A DNA stretch of 64,000 nt from CAVYVZ01 sp963772065 (GCA_963772065.1 CAVYVZ010000009.1:434001-498000); one strand, 5' to 3'; positions 21,942-30,934 are shown, counted from the first letter of the stretch. A program made the numbers and translations. The notes: generated by a model not told the origin, from the letters alone.

Positions 21942-23283
21942 CCTTCTGCCCGTCCTGATCGCGGCATGCGCGGTCGTCGTCCCGTCGGCCGCCGATCAAA
22001 CGGGGAATGCGCGTGACGATCGGTACCGGTTCGCGCCGGGTCAGAGCGAAGAGCAGACGGTGACGCTGGAGCGGACGCCTGACGGCGTGCGATTCGCCTG
22101 GCGCCGACCGGCCGCCGCCGACTGGGACACCGCGCTGCTGTCCGTCCGGAGCGCTGGCGCCGAAGCGGCGCCGTACGTGGAGATCACGGCGGGCGGCGCG
22201 CGCATCGAGCAATACTTCGAGGCAAGCGCGTCTGGCCTGCGCTGGCTCAACCTGACCAGCCTTCGCGACCAGCTCACCGATGGCTCGCCCGTCGCCATCC
22301 GTACCCACGGGATCACGCTCGAGCCCGGGGCCGCGACGCTCCGGCTCTTCGCCAACAAGCTCGATCTGAAAGGGACCATCCTGATCATCGCGCCCCATCC
22401 GGACGATGCGGAGATCGCCGCGTTCGGGTTGTACGCGGGACGGAATGCCACGATCGTGACCGTGACGTCGGGCAACGCGGGCGATTTCAACTACCGCGCA
22501 CAGGTCAGCGACCCGGCCGAGCACTACCTGCTCAAGGGCTACCTCCGCGCCGTTGACAGCGTCACCGTGCCGTGGCAGGGAGAGATTCCGCCCGAGCGAT
22601 GCTTCAACCTCGGATACTTCGACGCGCGGCTCCAGGCGATGCGGCAGACTCCGGATCAGCCCATGAGCGAGATGTACGGTCCGAACCAGGATGTCCTGCC
22701 GTACCGGCGCGCGAACATCGGACGGCTGCTTCCCATCGCCTCCCGCACCTCGACCTGGAATCATCTCGTCGAGGATCTCGTCGAAGTGTTCCGTAAAGTA
22801 AAGCCGTCGATCATCGTCATGCCGCATCCGGTGCTCGACTACCACGCCGACCACCAGTACACGACCGTCGCGGCAGCGGACGCGCTGGAGAAGTGGAACG
22901 GCCAGGCGACGTTTCTGCTCTACACGAACCACGCCTCCGAGAACCGGTACCCGTTCGGACCGGCCGGCACCGTGATGTCGCTGCCGCCTTGGAGCCGGAG
23001 TGACATCGCGGTGGAGCGCGTCTACACGCATCCAGTCGACCGCCTGACACAGCGGCGGAAGCTCTTCGCGCTGGAGTCGATGCACGACCTGCGCCTGTCG
23101 CCTGACGAGCAGGACACGTGCGACCTGCCCGGTCTTCAGCGCCGTCCTGACTATCCGCGCGTGCCCGAAGTGGACTATCTCCGGCGCGGGCCGCGAGCCG
23201 AGGAGCTCTTCTTCGTCTTCGGGCGTGACGGCGTGCGCGAGCTGATTCGCACGTTCCTGTCCACGCCGGTAACAGCTCAGTGA
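21928..23283 (+). CDS. Exported PIG-L-family (LmbE-like) deacetylase
   Basis: 451 residues. The ATG at 21928 overlaps the GH2 stop by 14 bases and gives a signal peptide (SLLPVLIAACAVVVPSAA). About 130 residues of beta-rich N-terminal sequence precede the PIG-L domain. That domain starts at IIAPHPDDAE (H157, D159, D160) and has the matching metal site HPVLDYHADHQYTT (H300, H306, H309). PIG-L enzymes remove acetyl groups from N-acetylglucosaminyl compounds. Beside an exo-glucosaminidase this fits stepwise breakdown of partly acetylated chitosan-like sugars outside the cytoplasm. The stop overlaps the GTG start of the transporter gene. Confidence 0.87.
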   Translation: MSRRSLLPVLIAACAVVVPSAADQTGNARDDRYRFAPGQSEEQTVTLERTPDGVRFAWRRPAAADWDTALLSVRSAGAEAAPYVEITAGGARIEQYFEASASGLRWLNLTSLRDQLTDGSPVAIRTHGITLEPGAATLRLFANKLDLKGTILIIAPHPDDAEIAAFGLYAGRNATIVTVTSGNAGDFNYRAQVSDPAEHYLLKGYLRAVDSVTVPWQGEIPPERCFNLGYFDARLQAMRQTPDQPMSEMYGPNQDVLPYRRANIGRLLPIASRTSTWNHLVEDLVEVFRKVKPSIIVMPHPVLDYHADHQYTTVAAADALEKWNGQATFLLYTNHASENRYPFGPAGTVMSLPPWSRSDIAVERVYTHPVDRLTQRRKLFALESMHDLRLSPDEQDTCDLPGLQRRPDYPRVPEVDYLRRGPRAEELFFVFGRDGVRELIRTFLSTPVTAQ

Positions 23284-24551
23284 CCGCCACGAAGACGAAC
23301 TACCCGGTCGTCGGCCTGGTGTTTCTGATCTTCTTCGTCATCTCGCTCATCACGAACATCCTCGGCCCGCTCATCCCCGACATCATCAAGAGCTTCACGC
23401 TGAGCCTCGGGATGGCCGGCTTCCTGCCGTTCTCGTTCTTCGTCGCGTACGGCTTCATGTCGATTCCGTCGGGGATGCTCGTGGAGCGGCACGGCGAGAA
23501 AGCGGTCCTCGCCGGCGCCTTCCTGCTGGCGTTTGCCGGTTCGATCGCGTTCGCGCTGATGCCGGATTTCCGTACCGCGCTCGCGTCGCTCTTCGTGATC
23601 GGCGCGGGCATGGCGGTGCTGCAGGTTGCCATCAACCCGCTGCTGCGGGTGGCTGGCGGCGACGAGCATTTCGCGTTCTACTCCGTCATGGCGCAGCTCG
23701 TCTTCGGCCTGGCGGGATTCGTCAGCCCGCAGATCTACTCGTATCTGGTCAGTCGCCTCGCCGGGGCGACGGGCGGCGGCGACGCGCTCGTGGAGCTGCT
23801 GGCGCGTGTCGTGCCGCCGGCGCTGCCGTGGATTTCGCTCTATTGGGTGTTCACCGCGGTCACCCTGGTGATGGTCGTCGTGATTGCCGCCGCGCCGCTG
23901 CCGCGCGTGGAGCTGAAAGAGGACGAGCGCGCCGGCGTCATGGGGACCTATTCGCTGCTGCTGCGCGAGCGGTTCGTCTGGCTGTACGCCCTCGCCATCT
24001 TCTGTTACGTGGGGATGGAGCAGGGCACGGCGAACTGGATCTCGCAGTTCCTCCAGACCTATCACGGGTTCGATCCGCAGACGGTCGGTGCCGATGCCGT
24101 CAGCCGTTTCTGGGGGCTCATGACCGTCGGGTGTCTCGTGGGGCTGGTGCTGTTGAAGCTGATGGACAGCCGTTTCGTTCTGACGATTGCCGCCGCGGGA
24201 GCGATGGCCGCGCTGACGACGGGCCTTTTCGGGAGCGCGCAGGTGGCGCTTGCCGCTCTGCCCCTCGTCGGCTTCTGCGCGTCGGTCATGTGGTCGATCA
24301 TCTTCTCCCTGGCGCTCAACTCGGCGCGCGAACATCACGGCTCGTTTTCAGGGATTCTGTGCACCGCCGTCATCGGAGGCGCGGTCATGCCGCTGGTGAT
24401 CGGCTGGCTGGGCGATCTCGCGGGCCTGCGCAACGGGATGCTGCTGCTCTACGCTCCCCTCGCCTACATTCTGAGCGTGGGAATCTGGGCGCGGCCGCTC
24501 GTTACCAACGCGACGATCAGCTTCCGGAAGAAGGAGTCGGCGCGACTATAA
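23280..24551 (+). CDS. MFS sugar transporter, FucP/GlcP (FHS) type
   Basis: 423 residues with about 12 membrane segments, starting at a GTG that overlaps the previous stop by four bases. The MFS loop signature appears as GFMSIPSGMLVERHGEKAVL, and the FHS-type motif LQVAINPLLRVAGGDEHFAFYS is present in TM4/5. Members carry fucose, glucose, galactose or N-acetylglucosamine with protons. Position between an amino-sugar hydrolase/deacetylase pair and a LacI regulator suggests uptake of the released (amino) sugar; this is inference from context. Confidence 0.88.
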   Translation: MTATKTNYPVVGLVFLIFFVISLITNILGPLIPDIIKSFTLSLGMAGFLPFSFFVAYGFMSIPSGMLVERHGEKAVLAGAFLLAFAGSIAFALMPDFRTALASLFVIGAGMAVLQVAINPLLRVAGGDEHFAFYSVMAQLVFGLAGFVSPQIYSYLVSRLAGATGGGDALVELLARVVPPALPWISLYWVFTAVTLVMVVVIAAAPLPRVELKEDERAGVMGTYSLLLRERFVWLYALAIFCYVGMEQGTANWISQFLQTYHGFDPQTVGADAVSRFWGLMTVGCLVGLVLLKLMDSRFVLTIAAAGAMAALTTGLFGSAQVALAALPLVGFCASVMWSIIFSLALNSAREHHGSFSGILCTAVIGGAVMPLVIGWLGDLAGLRNGMLLLYAPLAYILSVGIWARPLVTNATISFRKKESARL

Positions 24552-24569
24552 TCCCGCCCGTAGGGATTA
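24549..24569 (+). promoter_or_regulatory. Inverted repeat covering the LacI ribosome site
   Basis: Perfect 7-bp arms TAATCCC (24549-24555) and GGGATTA (24563-24569) with a 7-nt loop. The first arm includes the TAA stop of the transporter gene, and the second contains the AGGGA ribosome site that sets the GTG start at 24574. It could limit translation of the regulator or act as a binding site; neither is shown. Confidence 0.5.
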
Positions 24570-24573
24570 ATCA

Positions 24574-25539
24574 GTGCGCGTCCGGATGAAGGACATCGCC
24601 CGCCGGGTGGGCGTCTCCCAGGCGACCGTCTCGCAGGTGCTGGCCGGCCGCGTCTCGGAGTTCAGGATCAGCACCGAGACCGCCGCGCGCGTGCAGCGCA
24701 TGGCGCAGGAGCTCGGCTACCGGCCGAGCGCGCTGGCCCGCAGCTTCAAGAACCATCGCGCGTATTCGCTCTGCCTGGCCGTGGGCGATCTCACGAATCC
24801 CTTCTGGGCCGGCCTTGCCATGGGCGCGCAGGAAGAGGCCGAGGCCAACGGCTACACGCTCGTCGTCACGCATACGGGCGACACCGAAGAGAAGGAACGG
24901 CTCGTCGTCGAGATGGTGCGCGAGCGGCGCGTGGACGGCGCCATCCTGGCACCCTCGCATCACAAGTCGCGGCATTTCGCGACGCTGGCGAGCGAGCGCC
25001 TTCCGATCGTCTTCGTCGACCGGACGATTCAGGGGCTGGACGTCCCGTCCGTGATCACCGACAGCGTGGCCGGCATGAAGCTCGCCGTCGACCACCTGGT
25101 CGACCGCGGCCACCGCAACATTGCATACCTCGGTGGTCCCACGGAGACGTCGACGTTCCGGGATCGTCTCAAAGGCTTTCGGAAGGCGCTCGCGCGGCAT
25201 CGACTGGCGCCCGGTCCGATGGCCGTCGCGTCGCGCGACCCGGAGACGGCGCGTGAAGCCGTCGCGCAGCTTTTTGCCGGAGGCGGCCACGCCACGGCGA
25301 TCATCGCCGCCAATTTCTGGTTGACCGTGGGAGCGCTCCGCGCCGCACCCGCAGACGTTGTCGTCGTCGGCTTCGACGATCTGTTTCTGGTCGACCTGCT
25401 GCGCCGCCCCGTGACCACCGTCGTCCAGCCGGTGGAAGATCTCGGCCGCCACGCCGTGCGTCTGCTGATGGGAGATCCCAACGGGCCGGGGGTCGATCGG
25501 CATCTCATTCTGCCGCCGCGGCTCGTTGTCAGGGTCTAG
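24574..25539 (+). CDS. LacI-family transcriptional regulator
   Basis: 321 residues from a GTG 7 bases after AGGGA; an internal ATG at 24586 also fits the family start. The helix-turn-helix is MKDIARRVGVSQATVSQVLAGR, followed by the hinge helix and ALARSFKNHRAYSLCLAVGDLTNPFWAGL. The periplasmic-binding-protein-like effector core follows (LPIVFVDR, VITDSVAGMKLAVDHLVDRGHRNIAYLGG, VGFDD, TVVQPVEDLGRHAVRLLMG). It is last in the amino-sugar operon. Two LacI-type palindromes upstream of TonB receptors (10434, 30411) are its best candidate targets in the window. Confidence 0.92.
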   Translation: MRVRMKDIARRVGVSQATVSQVLAGRVSEFRISTETAARVQRMAQELGYRPSALARSFKNHRAYSLCLAVGDLTNPFWAGLAMGAQEEAEANGYTLVVTHTGDTEEKERLVVEMVRERRVDGAILAPSHHKSRHFATLASERLPIVFVDRTIQGLDVPSVITDSVAGMKLAVDHLVDRGHRNIAYLGGPTETSTFRDRLKGFRKALARHRLAPGPMAVASRDPETAREAVAQLFAGGGHATAIIAANFWLTVGALRAAPADVVVVGFDDLFLVDLLRRPVTTVVQPVEDLGRHAVRLLMGDPNGPGVDRHLILPPRLVVRV

Positions 25540-25595
25540 GGGCGAGGGCTCGCTCAGGCACGAGTCATTAGGGACTCAGTCGTTAGGTCACTGGA

Positions 25596-25970
25596 TTAGC
25601 TTCGCGTCGGTCGTTCCAGCGACTTCACAAGCCCCTTCAGAATACGCGTCACTTCTTCGGCGTCCGTAATCAGTGCTGACGCTTCGTCCTCACTCAAGAG
25701 ACGCTGCCTGTGCGCTAACTCCAGCTGCGTCTGCAGCTCGTAGTCGGATGCGTTCGCCATCCATAGATGGTTGATGTACGCCGCTGTGTAGTGGCGGCCG
25801 AATCCTTCGGCGACGTTTGACGGGACCGACACGGCGGCCCTCCTAATCTGATGGCCGAGTACCAACTGATGGTCTCGCGCGAAGCGCAGCGACCGCGTAT
25901 AGCAACGGTCCGCGAGGTTCATCGACTTCTGCCAAAGAATGAGATCGCGGAAGGACTTGATTTCCGACAT
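25596..25970 (-). CDS. Four-helix-bundle protein (S23/IVP-like)
   Basis: 124 residues from the ATG at 25970. It matches the four-helix-bundle family related to proteins encoded in 23S rRNA intervening sequences, with the N-terminal FRDLILWQKSMNLADRCY, the central QIRRAAVSVPSNVAEGFGRH and the E/A-rich last helices. The function of stand-alone members is unknown; the Avd proteins of diversity-generating retroelements share the fold. No reverse transcriptase or variable repeat is nearby, so it appears to be a free-standing copy flanked by microrepeat sequence. Confidence 0.88.
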   Translation of the reverse strand: MSEIKSFRDLILWQKSMNLADRCYTRSLRFARDHQLVLGHQIRRAAVSVPSNVAEGFGRHYTAAYINHLWMANASDYELQTQLELAHRQRLLSEDEASALITDAEEVTRILKGLVKSLERPTRS

Positions 25971-26128
25971 GCGTTGCCAGAGGAGCACGGCGCATGCCGC
26001 GAGCTAAGCCCTTGATTCGATTCAGCTCGTCGCTTGCTGGTTGGGAGAATTGCAGTACCGCCGGGCGCACAAAGGTCGGGGAATTCGCAGCGCGTGGTTG
26101 AACGCGTCGAGTGGTGCCGCCTTCCCCC

Positions 26129-26206
26129 TAGTGCCTAGTGCCTAGTGCCGAGTGCCTAGTGCCTGAGACAGCCCTCGCCCCTCGCCCCTGACCCCTAGCC
26201 CCTGAC
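26129..26206. repeat. Two adjacent arrays of 7-nt units (TAGTGCC, then CTNGCCC)
   Basis: From 26129 to about 26166 there are five to six head-to-tail copies of TAGTGCC (one reads GAGTGCC). From about 26170 to 26206 there are five copies of a second heptamer, CTCGCCC/CTGACCC/CTAGCCC. The second array starts within four bases of the stop codon of the minus-strand SDR gene. There are no spacers, so it is not a CRISPR. The rest of 25971-26128 shows nothing recognisable. Confidence 0.85.
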
Positions 26207-26209
26207 AAG

Positions 26210-26977
26210 TTACAGCATCAGCTGCCCGCCATTGACCTCGATGGTTTCCCCGGCGATGTAGCTGGCTGCGTCGGAGGCGAGGAACGCGATTGCGGATGCG
26301 CACTCGGCCGACGTTCCAACGCGGCCCATTGGAATGGCCGCGACGAAGCCGCGCATCATCTCGGGCGTCGAGAACGTCTGATGAAACGGCGTGTCGATGA
26401 CGCCAGGCGAGATGGCGTTGACGCGAATGCCGTGCGGCGCGAGCTCGCGGGCGAGCGATTTGGTGAGCGCGATCAGGCCGCCCTTCGCCGATGCGTACGC
26501 GCCGGCGCCGATGCCGCCGCCGTTGCGGCCGGCAATCGAGACGACGTTGACGATCGCGCCATGCTTGCGCGCGATCATCGACGGGGCGACCGCCTGGGCG
26601 CAGAGCATGGCGCTCGTCAGATTCAGATCGAGAATCTCGCCCCAGCGCTCCTCCGTGATGTCGGCAATGCCCTGCCGGGCGACGAGCGATCCCGCATTGT
26701 TGACGAGGATGTCGATCGGACCGAAGGCGTCGGTCGCGCGCGCGACGAGGGTGCGAATCTCGCCGGCGCAGCGGACGTCGGCGCGTATCGTCGTGGACGT
26801 TCCGCCGCGGCCGGTGATGCACGCGTGCACGCGGTCGGCTCCGGCCTGGTTCTGGTAATAGCCGATCGCGACCTTGGCCCCGAGATCGCCGAGGAGCGCC
26901 GCGGTCGCGGAGCCGATTCCCGACGACCCGCCAGTCACGATGGCAACTCTACCCGTCAGGTCGATGAGTGTTTTCAT
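26210..26977 (-). CDS. Short-chain dehydrogenase/reductase (FabG-like)
   Basis: 255 residues, the usual SDR size. The Rossmann glycine motif is TGGSSGIG near residue 15, the structural NNAG is present, and the catalytic Ser/Tyr/Lys appear in VVSIAGRNGG and AYASAKGG. NAISPGVIDTP and the C-terminal FLASDAASYIAGETIEVNGG are standard for the FabG/glucose-dehydrogenase group. It is an NAD(P)-dependent alcohol/ketone oxidoreductase, probably cytoplasmic; substrate unknown. It lies just downstream of a frameshifted TonB receptor on the same strand with an ~80-bp gap. Confidence 0.9.
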   Translation of the reverse strand: MKTLIDLTGRVAIVTGGSSGIGSATAALLGDLGAKVAIGYYQNQAGADRVHACITGRGGTSTTIRADVRCAGEIRTLVARATDAFGPIDILVNNAGSLVARQGIADITEERWGEILDLNLTSAMLCAQAVAPSMIARKHGAIVNVVSIAGRNGGGIGAGAYASAKGGLIALTKSLARELAPHGIRVNAISPGVIDTPFHQTFSTPEMMRGFVAAIPMGRVGTSAECASAIAFLASDAASYIAGETIEVNGGQLML

Positions 26978-27059
26978 CCGAATAGTGGAGGGCGGCCCCG
27001 GCTGTGGGTGAGGCGAGCCGCAACGGCCCGCCTCACACGGCTCAATATTCCCGCGTCGC

Positions 27060-27704
27060 TCAGAAGGTGACTTTCAACCCGAACCGGATCAGCCGCTCGT
27101 TGTTGGCGATGACCGCGGTGATCCGGCCGAAGTTGGCGTTTCCCAGGGTCCGCTCCGGATTCTCGAAATGCGGGCTGTTGGTGACGTTGAACGCATCGAT
27201 TCTGAACTCCCCGCGGACGCCGCGACCGAACGACAGCTGCTTCACGAGCGATGCGTCGAGGTTGACATATGACGGTCCATCGAGAAGTCCATTGCGCTTC
27301 ACGTTCCCCCAAGTGCCTGGAGCTGGTGCAGAGAAGACCGATGTGTCGAACCAGAGGGCACTGGGTCCGATCCCGCCGAGCACCTCCGGTTTACCGCTGG
27401 CGTCCGGGCGCTGCGTGTTCCCGGGAGCGCGCAGCGTGGCGTTGTTCGCCTCGAAGCGGATCGGCAGTCCGGACTGTGCCGCGACGATGCCGCTCACTTG
27501 CCAGTCGCCGATCACGTAGCTGAGCGGGCCGTCCTGTACCCACTTTCGGCCGGGTCCGAACGGCAGCTGGTAGACGCCGCTGACCACGAAGTTGTGGAGC
27601 CGATCCTCGTTCCTCCGCGCCCAGCTCCGCTCGATGTCCGCCGGCGTCTGGATCGCGCCGTTGCTGTCGCCGTCCGAGTAGTTCTTCGATCGGCCGAGCG
27701 TGTA
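27060..27704 (-). CDS. TonB-dependent receptor, C-terminal part after frameshift
   Basis: 215 codons that complete the receptor starting at 30354. The join is at 27705: ignoring that single base changes SVHARP into SYTLGRSKNYSDGD, the usual barrel strand at this point in Oar-like receptors. The tail includes VSGVYQLPFGPGRKW, GDWQVSGIVAAQSGLPIRF, NLDASLVKQLSFG and FRIDAFNVTNSPHFENP. It ends in the aromatic terminal strand RFGLKVTF. Alone it has no signal peptide and cannot be a functional receptor. Confidence 0.8.
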   Translation of the reverse strand, partial: YTLGRSKNYSDGDSNGAIQTPADIERSWARRNEDRLHNFVVSGVYQLPFGPGRKWVQDGPLSYVIGDWQVSGIVAAQSGLPIRFEANNATLRAPGNTQRPDASGKPEVLGGIGPSALWFDTSVFSAPAPGTWGNVKRNGLLDGPSYVNLDASLVKQLSFGRGVRGEFRIDAFNVTNSPHFENPERTLGNANFGRITAVIANNERLIRFGLKVTF

Positions 27705-27705
27705 C

Positions 27706-30354
27706 CGAAGTGGTGACCAGCAGTCCGTTGGAGAAGCGGCGGTCCACCTTGGTCTGCAGTGAATGGTAGGCCGTCTTGACCGGGATCCAGGTGGTGACGT
27801 CGGCGGTCCGCGCGAACGGCGTGAAGAGCGGCCGGCCCGCGTTGTCGGCGCCGAGCACCATTCCCGCGTTCATGTTGAACGACGCGATGATGTCGTGGCC
27901 GCGGTTGCCGACGTACGCCACTTCCGCCGTCCAGCGTCCGGGCAGCTCGCGCTGGTAGGCGACGTTCCACGAGTGCAGGGAACCCTCGTGCAGGTTGCTG
28001 GGCACGTAGAAGTACGCCTGGTTCCGCAGCGCCGGCGTGCTCGCGTCGATCACGCCGTTCGACGGGATCGCCGCCACGACGGGCTCGGGGAAGCCGTTCT
28101 GCATCGAGCCGGCCGGCGCGAAGGTGGTTGGAGGATTGATCTGATTGAGCTGCTTCACCGGGAAGTTGAACGCGTAGGTGTTGTCGGGGAACGGCATGGT
28201 GCTCACGCCGTATCCGCCGCGCAGCACGGTCTTCTCATCGAGCCGGTACGACAAACCGACGCGAGGCGAGAAGTTCTTCCAGTACGCCTTGACGCCAACG
28301 CGGTTGTTGACTTCCCCGTATCCGGCAACGCGCAGCGTGTTCGTCGTCGGGTCGTAGTTCGACATCGACCCGCGTTCTTCGAGGCCGCTGAGCGGCGTGT
28401 AGAACTCGTGACGCAGACCGAGATCGACGGTCAGGTTCTGCGTCGCCTGCCATTTGTCCTGGATGAACGTGAAGTAGGCCATATGGCGCGTGCCCGGGTC
28501 GACGACCTTGAGGTCGCGTCCGATGCCGCCCGGCACGTCGAGCAGGAACGATGCGAACGCGTTCGCGAACCCGTTCTGGGCGGCGGTATCGGTCGGAATC
28601 GCGGTCTGCGGGGCGCGGAACTGGAAGCGCCCGCGAGGACCGCCGTTGTCCTGCGTCTGCAACAGGAAGTCGCGGTTGTGGCGCACGTCCTCGCCGAACT
28701 TGATCGTGTGGTTGCCCCACAGCTTGGTCGCCACCACGGCGAACTGCGTAGTGGTCTCCGATCGATCCCACGGCAGGCTGGCGGCGAATCCAACGACCGG
28801 ATTGCTGAACCCGGTGATGTCGAGCTGCGTCATGCCGCTCGTCCAGTCGTCGATGTTGGCGCCGCGGATGCCAACCTGCTGTGCCGTCTGCAGACCATGG
28901 CCGTCCGAGAAGGCTTCGTTGTGGTAGTAGCTGACGCCGCCGCGGGCTTCCATGACCAGGCTGTTCGACCACGTGCGCGTGTAGTTGGTGCCCATGCTGT
29001 ACGTCAGGTTCGTGCCGCGGCCCGCGAAGTCCTTCCCACCGCCGCCGAACTCGCCGAAGACGGCGGGATCGAGGATGTCCGGCCGCTGGAAACTGAAGCG
29101 CCCGGAGAGCTGATCGCTCTGGGAGACCTGGTAGTTCAGCTTGACGTCGAACGCCTTCGTCGTCTTCTCACGCACGTATGGCGCCTGGTAGTTGATCTGG
29201 CCGAGTGCGGCGTTCAGATTCGGCGCGGGGAGGCCGGCGAGAATCGCGCGCGCGATCGGGCTGATGCGGTTCGCCGGAATGACGTTGCCGGGGAACGGCG
29301 TGCGCCCGGATCCGTCGGGATTGCCGGTCGCCGGGTCGTAGATGATCGTCGGCGCGCCGCTGAAGTCGCCGTTGCGGAACGCCATCGGCGGAATCGTGGC
29401 GCGCGTCGTCCGGCCCGAGTTGTCGAGGGTGTGCTGGTAGTCGCCGAAGTAGAACAGCTTGTTGCGCTTGATCGGCCCGCCGAGCGTGAAGCCGGCCTGC
29501 ACGTACTCGGTCGGCGCCTTCACGTGCGAGAAGTACCCGGCCGCCATCGTCGCCTCGGTGTTGCCGAACATGAAGACGCTGCCCTTGAGATCATTCGTTC
29601 CCGATCGCAGCGTCACGTTCGTGATCGCGCCGCCGGCGCGTCCGAACTCCGCGTCGTACATGCTGGTCGAGATGCTGACCGTCTCGATCGCTTCCGCCGA
29701 CGGAATCAGCACCGTGAGCAGGCCGGTCTTGTGGTTGTTGTCCACGCCTTCGAGCTGCACGTTGTTGGCCAGCCGCGACTGGCCGTTGACGTTCGTCGAG
29801 AGGCTGTCCTGGGCGTTGAAGAACTCGGAATGCGGACGGAAGGGGCGTGTGGCGCCCGGGACCGTGATCAACATCCCCTGGAAGTTGCGGTTGAATCCGA
29901 GCGGCACGGCCTGCAGGTGGACGCTCTCGATGATCCGTCCGGTATCGGCGCGGTCCGTCTGGAGGAGCGGCGTCGATCCCACCACGGTGATGGATTCCTC
30001 CAGAACGCCGACCGCGAGCTTCAGGTCCACGCGAACGGTGGTGTTGACCTGCACTTCGACGCCCTCACGAACGGCTCTCTTGAACCCGGGAATCTCGGCG
30101 GCGACGCGGTACACGCCGTCCTTGAGGCTCGAGAAGATGTAGTAGCCCGACTCGTTGGTGACGTTGGCGGAGGTGATGTTGGTGTTGACCTCCGTGATGG
30201 TCACTGTGGCGCCGGGAATGCCGAGGCCCGCTTCATCAGTGACGTTGCCGAGCAGCGTGCCCCGTACTGCCTGGGCTCCCACGACCGTGGGCAAGAAGGC
30301 GAGCGCCATAAACACCACTACCGCCGCGCGAGGGCGAGCAAGCACACGGCCCAT
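27706..30354 (-). CDS. Oar-like TonB-dependent receptor, N-terminal part before frameshift
   Basis: 883 codons. The ATG at 30354 is preferred over the one at 30360 because the Shine-Dalgarno GAGGAGG then lies 6 bases upstream instead of touching the start. A signal peptide (VFMALAFLPTVVGAQ) is followed by a CarboxypepD_reg domain (GNVTDEAGLGIPGATVTITE), a plug (VPLGFNRNFQGMLITVPGATRP, YDAEFGRAGGAITNVTLRSG) and most of the barrel. The frame then shifts by one base at 27705; without correction it runs out of frame to 27391. A LacI-type palindrome lies 57 bases upstream of the start. If the extra base is real the gene is dead; if it is an assembly error the receptor is about 1097 residues. Confidence 0.85.
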
Positions 30355-30410
30355 TTCCATCCTCCTCGTCGTTGACCCGATTCAATTAACGCAGACCGAG
30401 TTGGCGGGAT

Positions 30411-30426
30411 GCTAATACGTTTTAGC
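30411..30426. promoter_or_regulatory. LacI-type operator upstream of the TonB receptor
   Basis: GCTAATACGTTTTAGC is a 16-bp palindrome with 14 of 16 positions symmetric around a central CG, the classic LacI/GalR layout. It lies 57 bases upstream of the receptor ATG. It resembles, but is not identical to, the palindrome at 10434 in front of another TonB receptor. Confidence 0.65.
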
Positions 30427-30471
30427 TACCGGCTCAAGCCGTGTGTGATGAATTCGGCTACACTCTGGCCC

Positions 30472-30499
30472 TGAGCCTTGAGCCCTAAGCCTTAAACCG
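30472..30499. repeat. Four 7-nt units (TGAGCCT type) before the NfeD start
   Basis: Head-to-tail TGAGCCT, TGAGCCC, TAAGCCT, TAAACCG directly abut the ATG at 30501, leaving no room for a normal ribosome site. The first three units are identical, and in the same order, to those at 51635-51655. Confidence 0.85.
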
Positions 30500-30500
30500 A

Positions 30501-30929
30501 ATGATTTGGTGGTTGTGGATCGTGCTCGGCCTGGTGCTGATCGCGCTGGAACTAGCCACGCCCGGCGGGTTCTTCGTGATCTTCTTTGGCGTCGGCGCGC
30601 TCGCCGTCGGCGCCCTCGTCCTGCTCGACGTCGTCCGGGCGATCTGGGTGCAGTGGCTGCTGTTTCCGCTCATCGCGCTGGTCTCGCTGCGGTTGTTTCG
30701 GCAGCCGCTCCTCGGATACATGCGCGTGGGGCACGACGGTGATGTCGATTCGCTGGTGGGCGAGGTGGCGGTCCCGGTGAGCGACATCGCGCCCGGCCAG
30801 CACGGCAAGGCCGAGTTGCGCGGCTCGATCTGGAGCGCGCGCAACGTGGATTCGAGCACGCTGGCCGCCGGCCACCGGTGCCGGGTGGTGGCCGTTCAGG
30901 GCCTCATGCTCGATCTTCGACAGGAGTAG
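30501..30929 (+). CDS. NfeD-family membrane protein
   Basis: 142 residues. Hydrophobic segments cover most of 1-70 (WLWIVLGLVLIALELATPGGFFVI and following, LLFPLIALVSL), with the NfeD-typical L-E-x-x-x-P near residue 20. A small C-terminal OB-fold domain follows (SLVGEVAVPVSDIAPGQHGKAELRGSIWSA and AGHRCRVVAVQGLMLDL). NfeD proteins pair with SPFH/stomatin proteins in membrane microdomains, and the SPFH gene follows after 5 bases. Confidence 0.93.
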   Translation: MIWWLWIVLGLVLIALELATPGGFFVIFFGVGALAVGALVLLDVVRAIWVQWLLFPLIALVSLRLFRQPLLGYMRVGHDGDVDSLVGEVAVPVSDIAPGQHGKAELRGSIWSARNVDSSTLAAGHRCRVVAVQGLMLDLRQE

Positions 30930-30934
30930 CTGAC

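Noticed and set aside
25596..25970. Four-helix-bundle protein as part of a diversity-generating retroelement or rRNA intervening sequence
   Set aside because: No reverse transcriptase, template/variable repeat pair or rRNA gene lies nearby.
26129..26206. Possible CRISPR array
   Set aside because: Units are 7 nt with no unique spacers, and no cas gene is present in the window.
4939..27710. Programmed ribosomal frameshifting to explain the broken genes
   Set aside because: The four sites share no slippery heptamer, stop-plus-structure or common context; single-base error or decay is simpler.
19380..30375. Very long antisense frames opposite GH2 (19380-21629) and the TonB receptor (27763-30375)
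   Set aside because: The opposite strands hold clear family proteins with signal peptides and motifs; the antisense translations show none.
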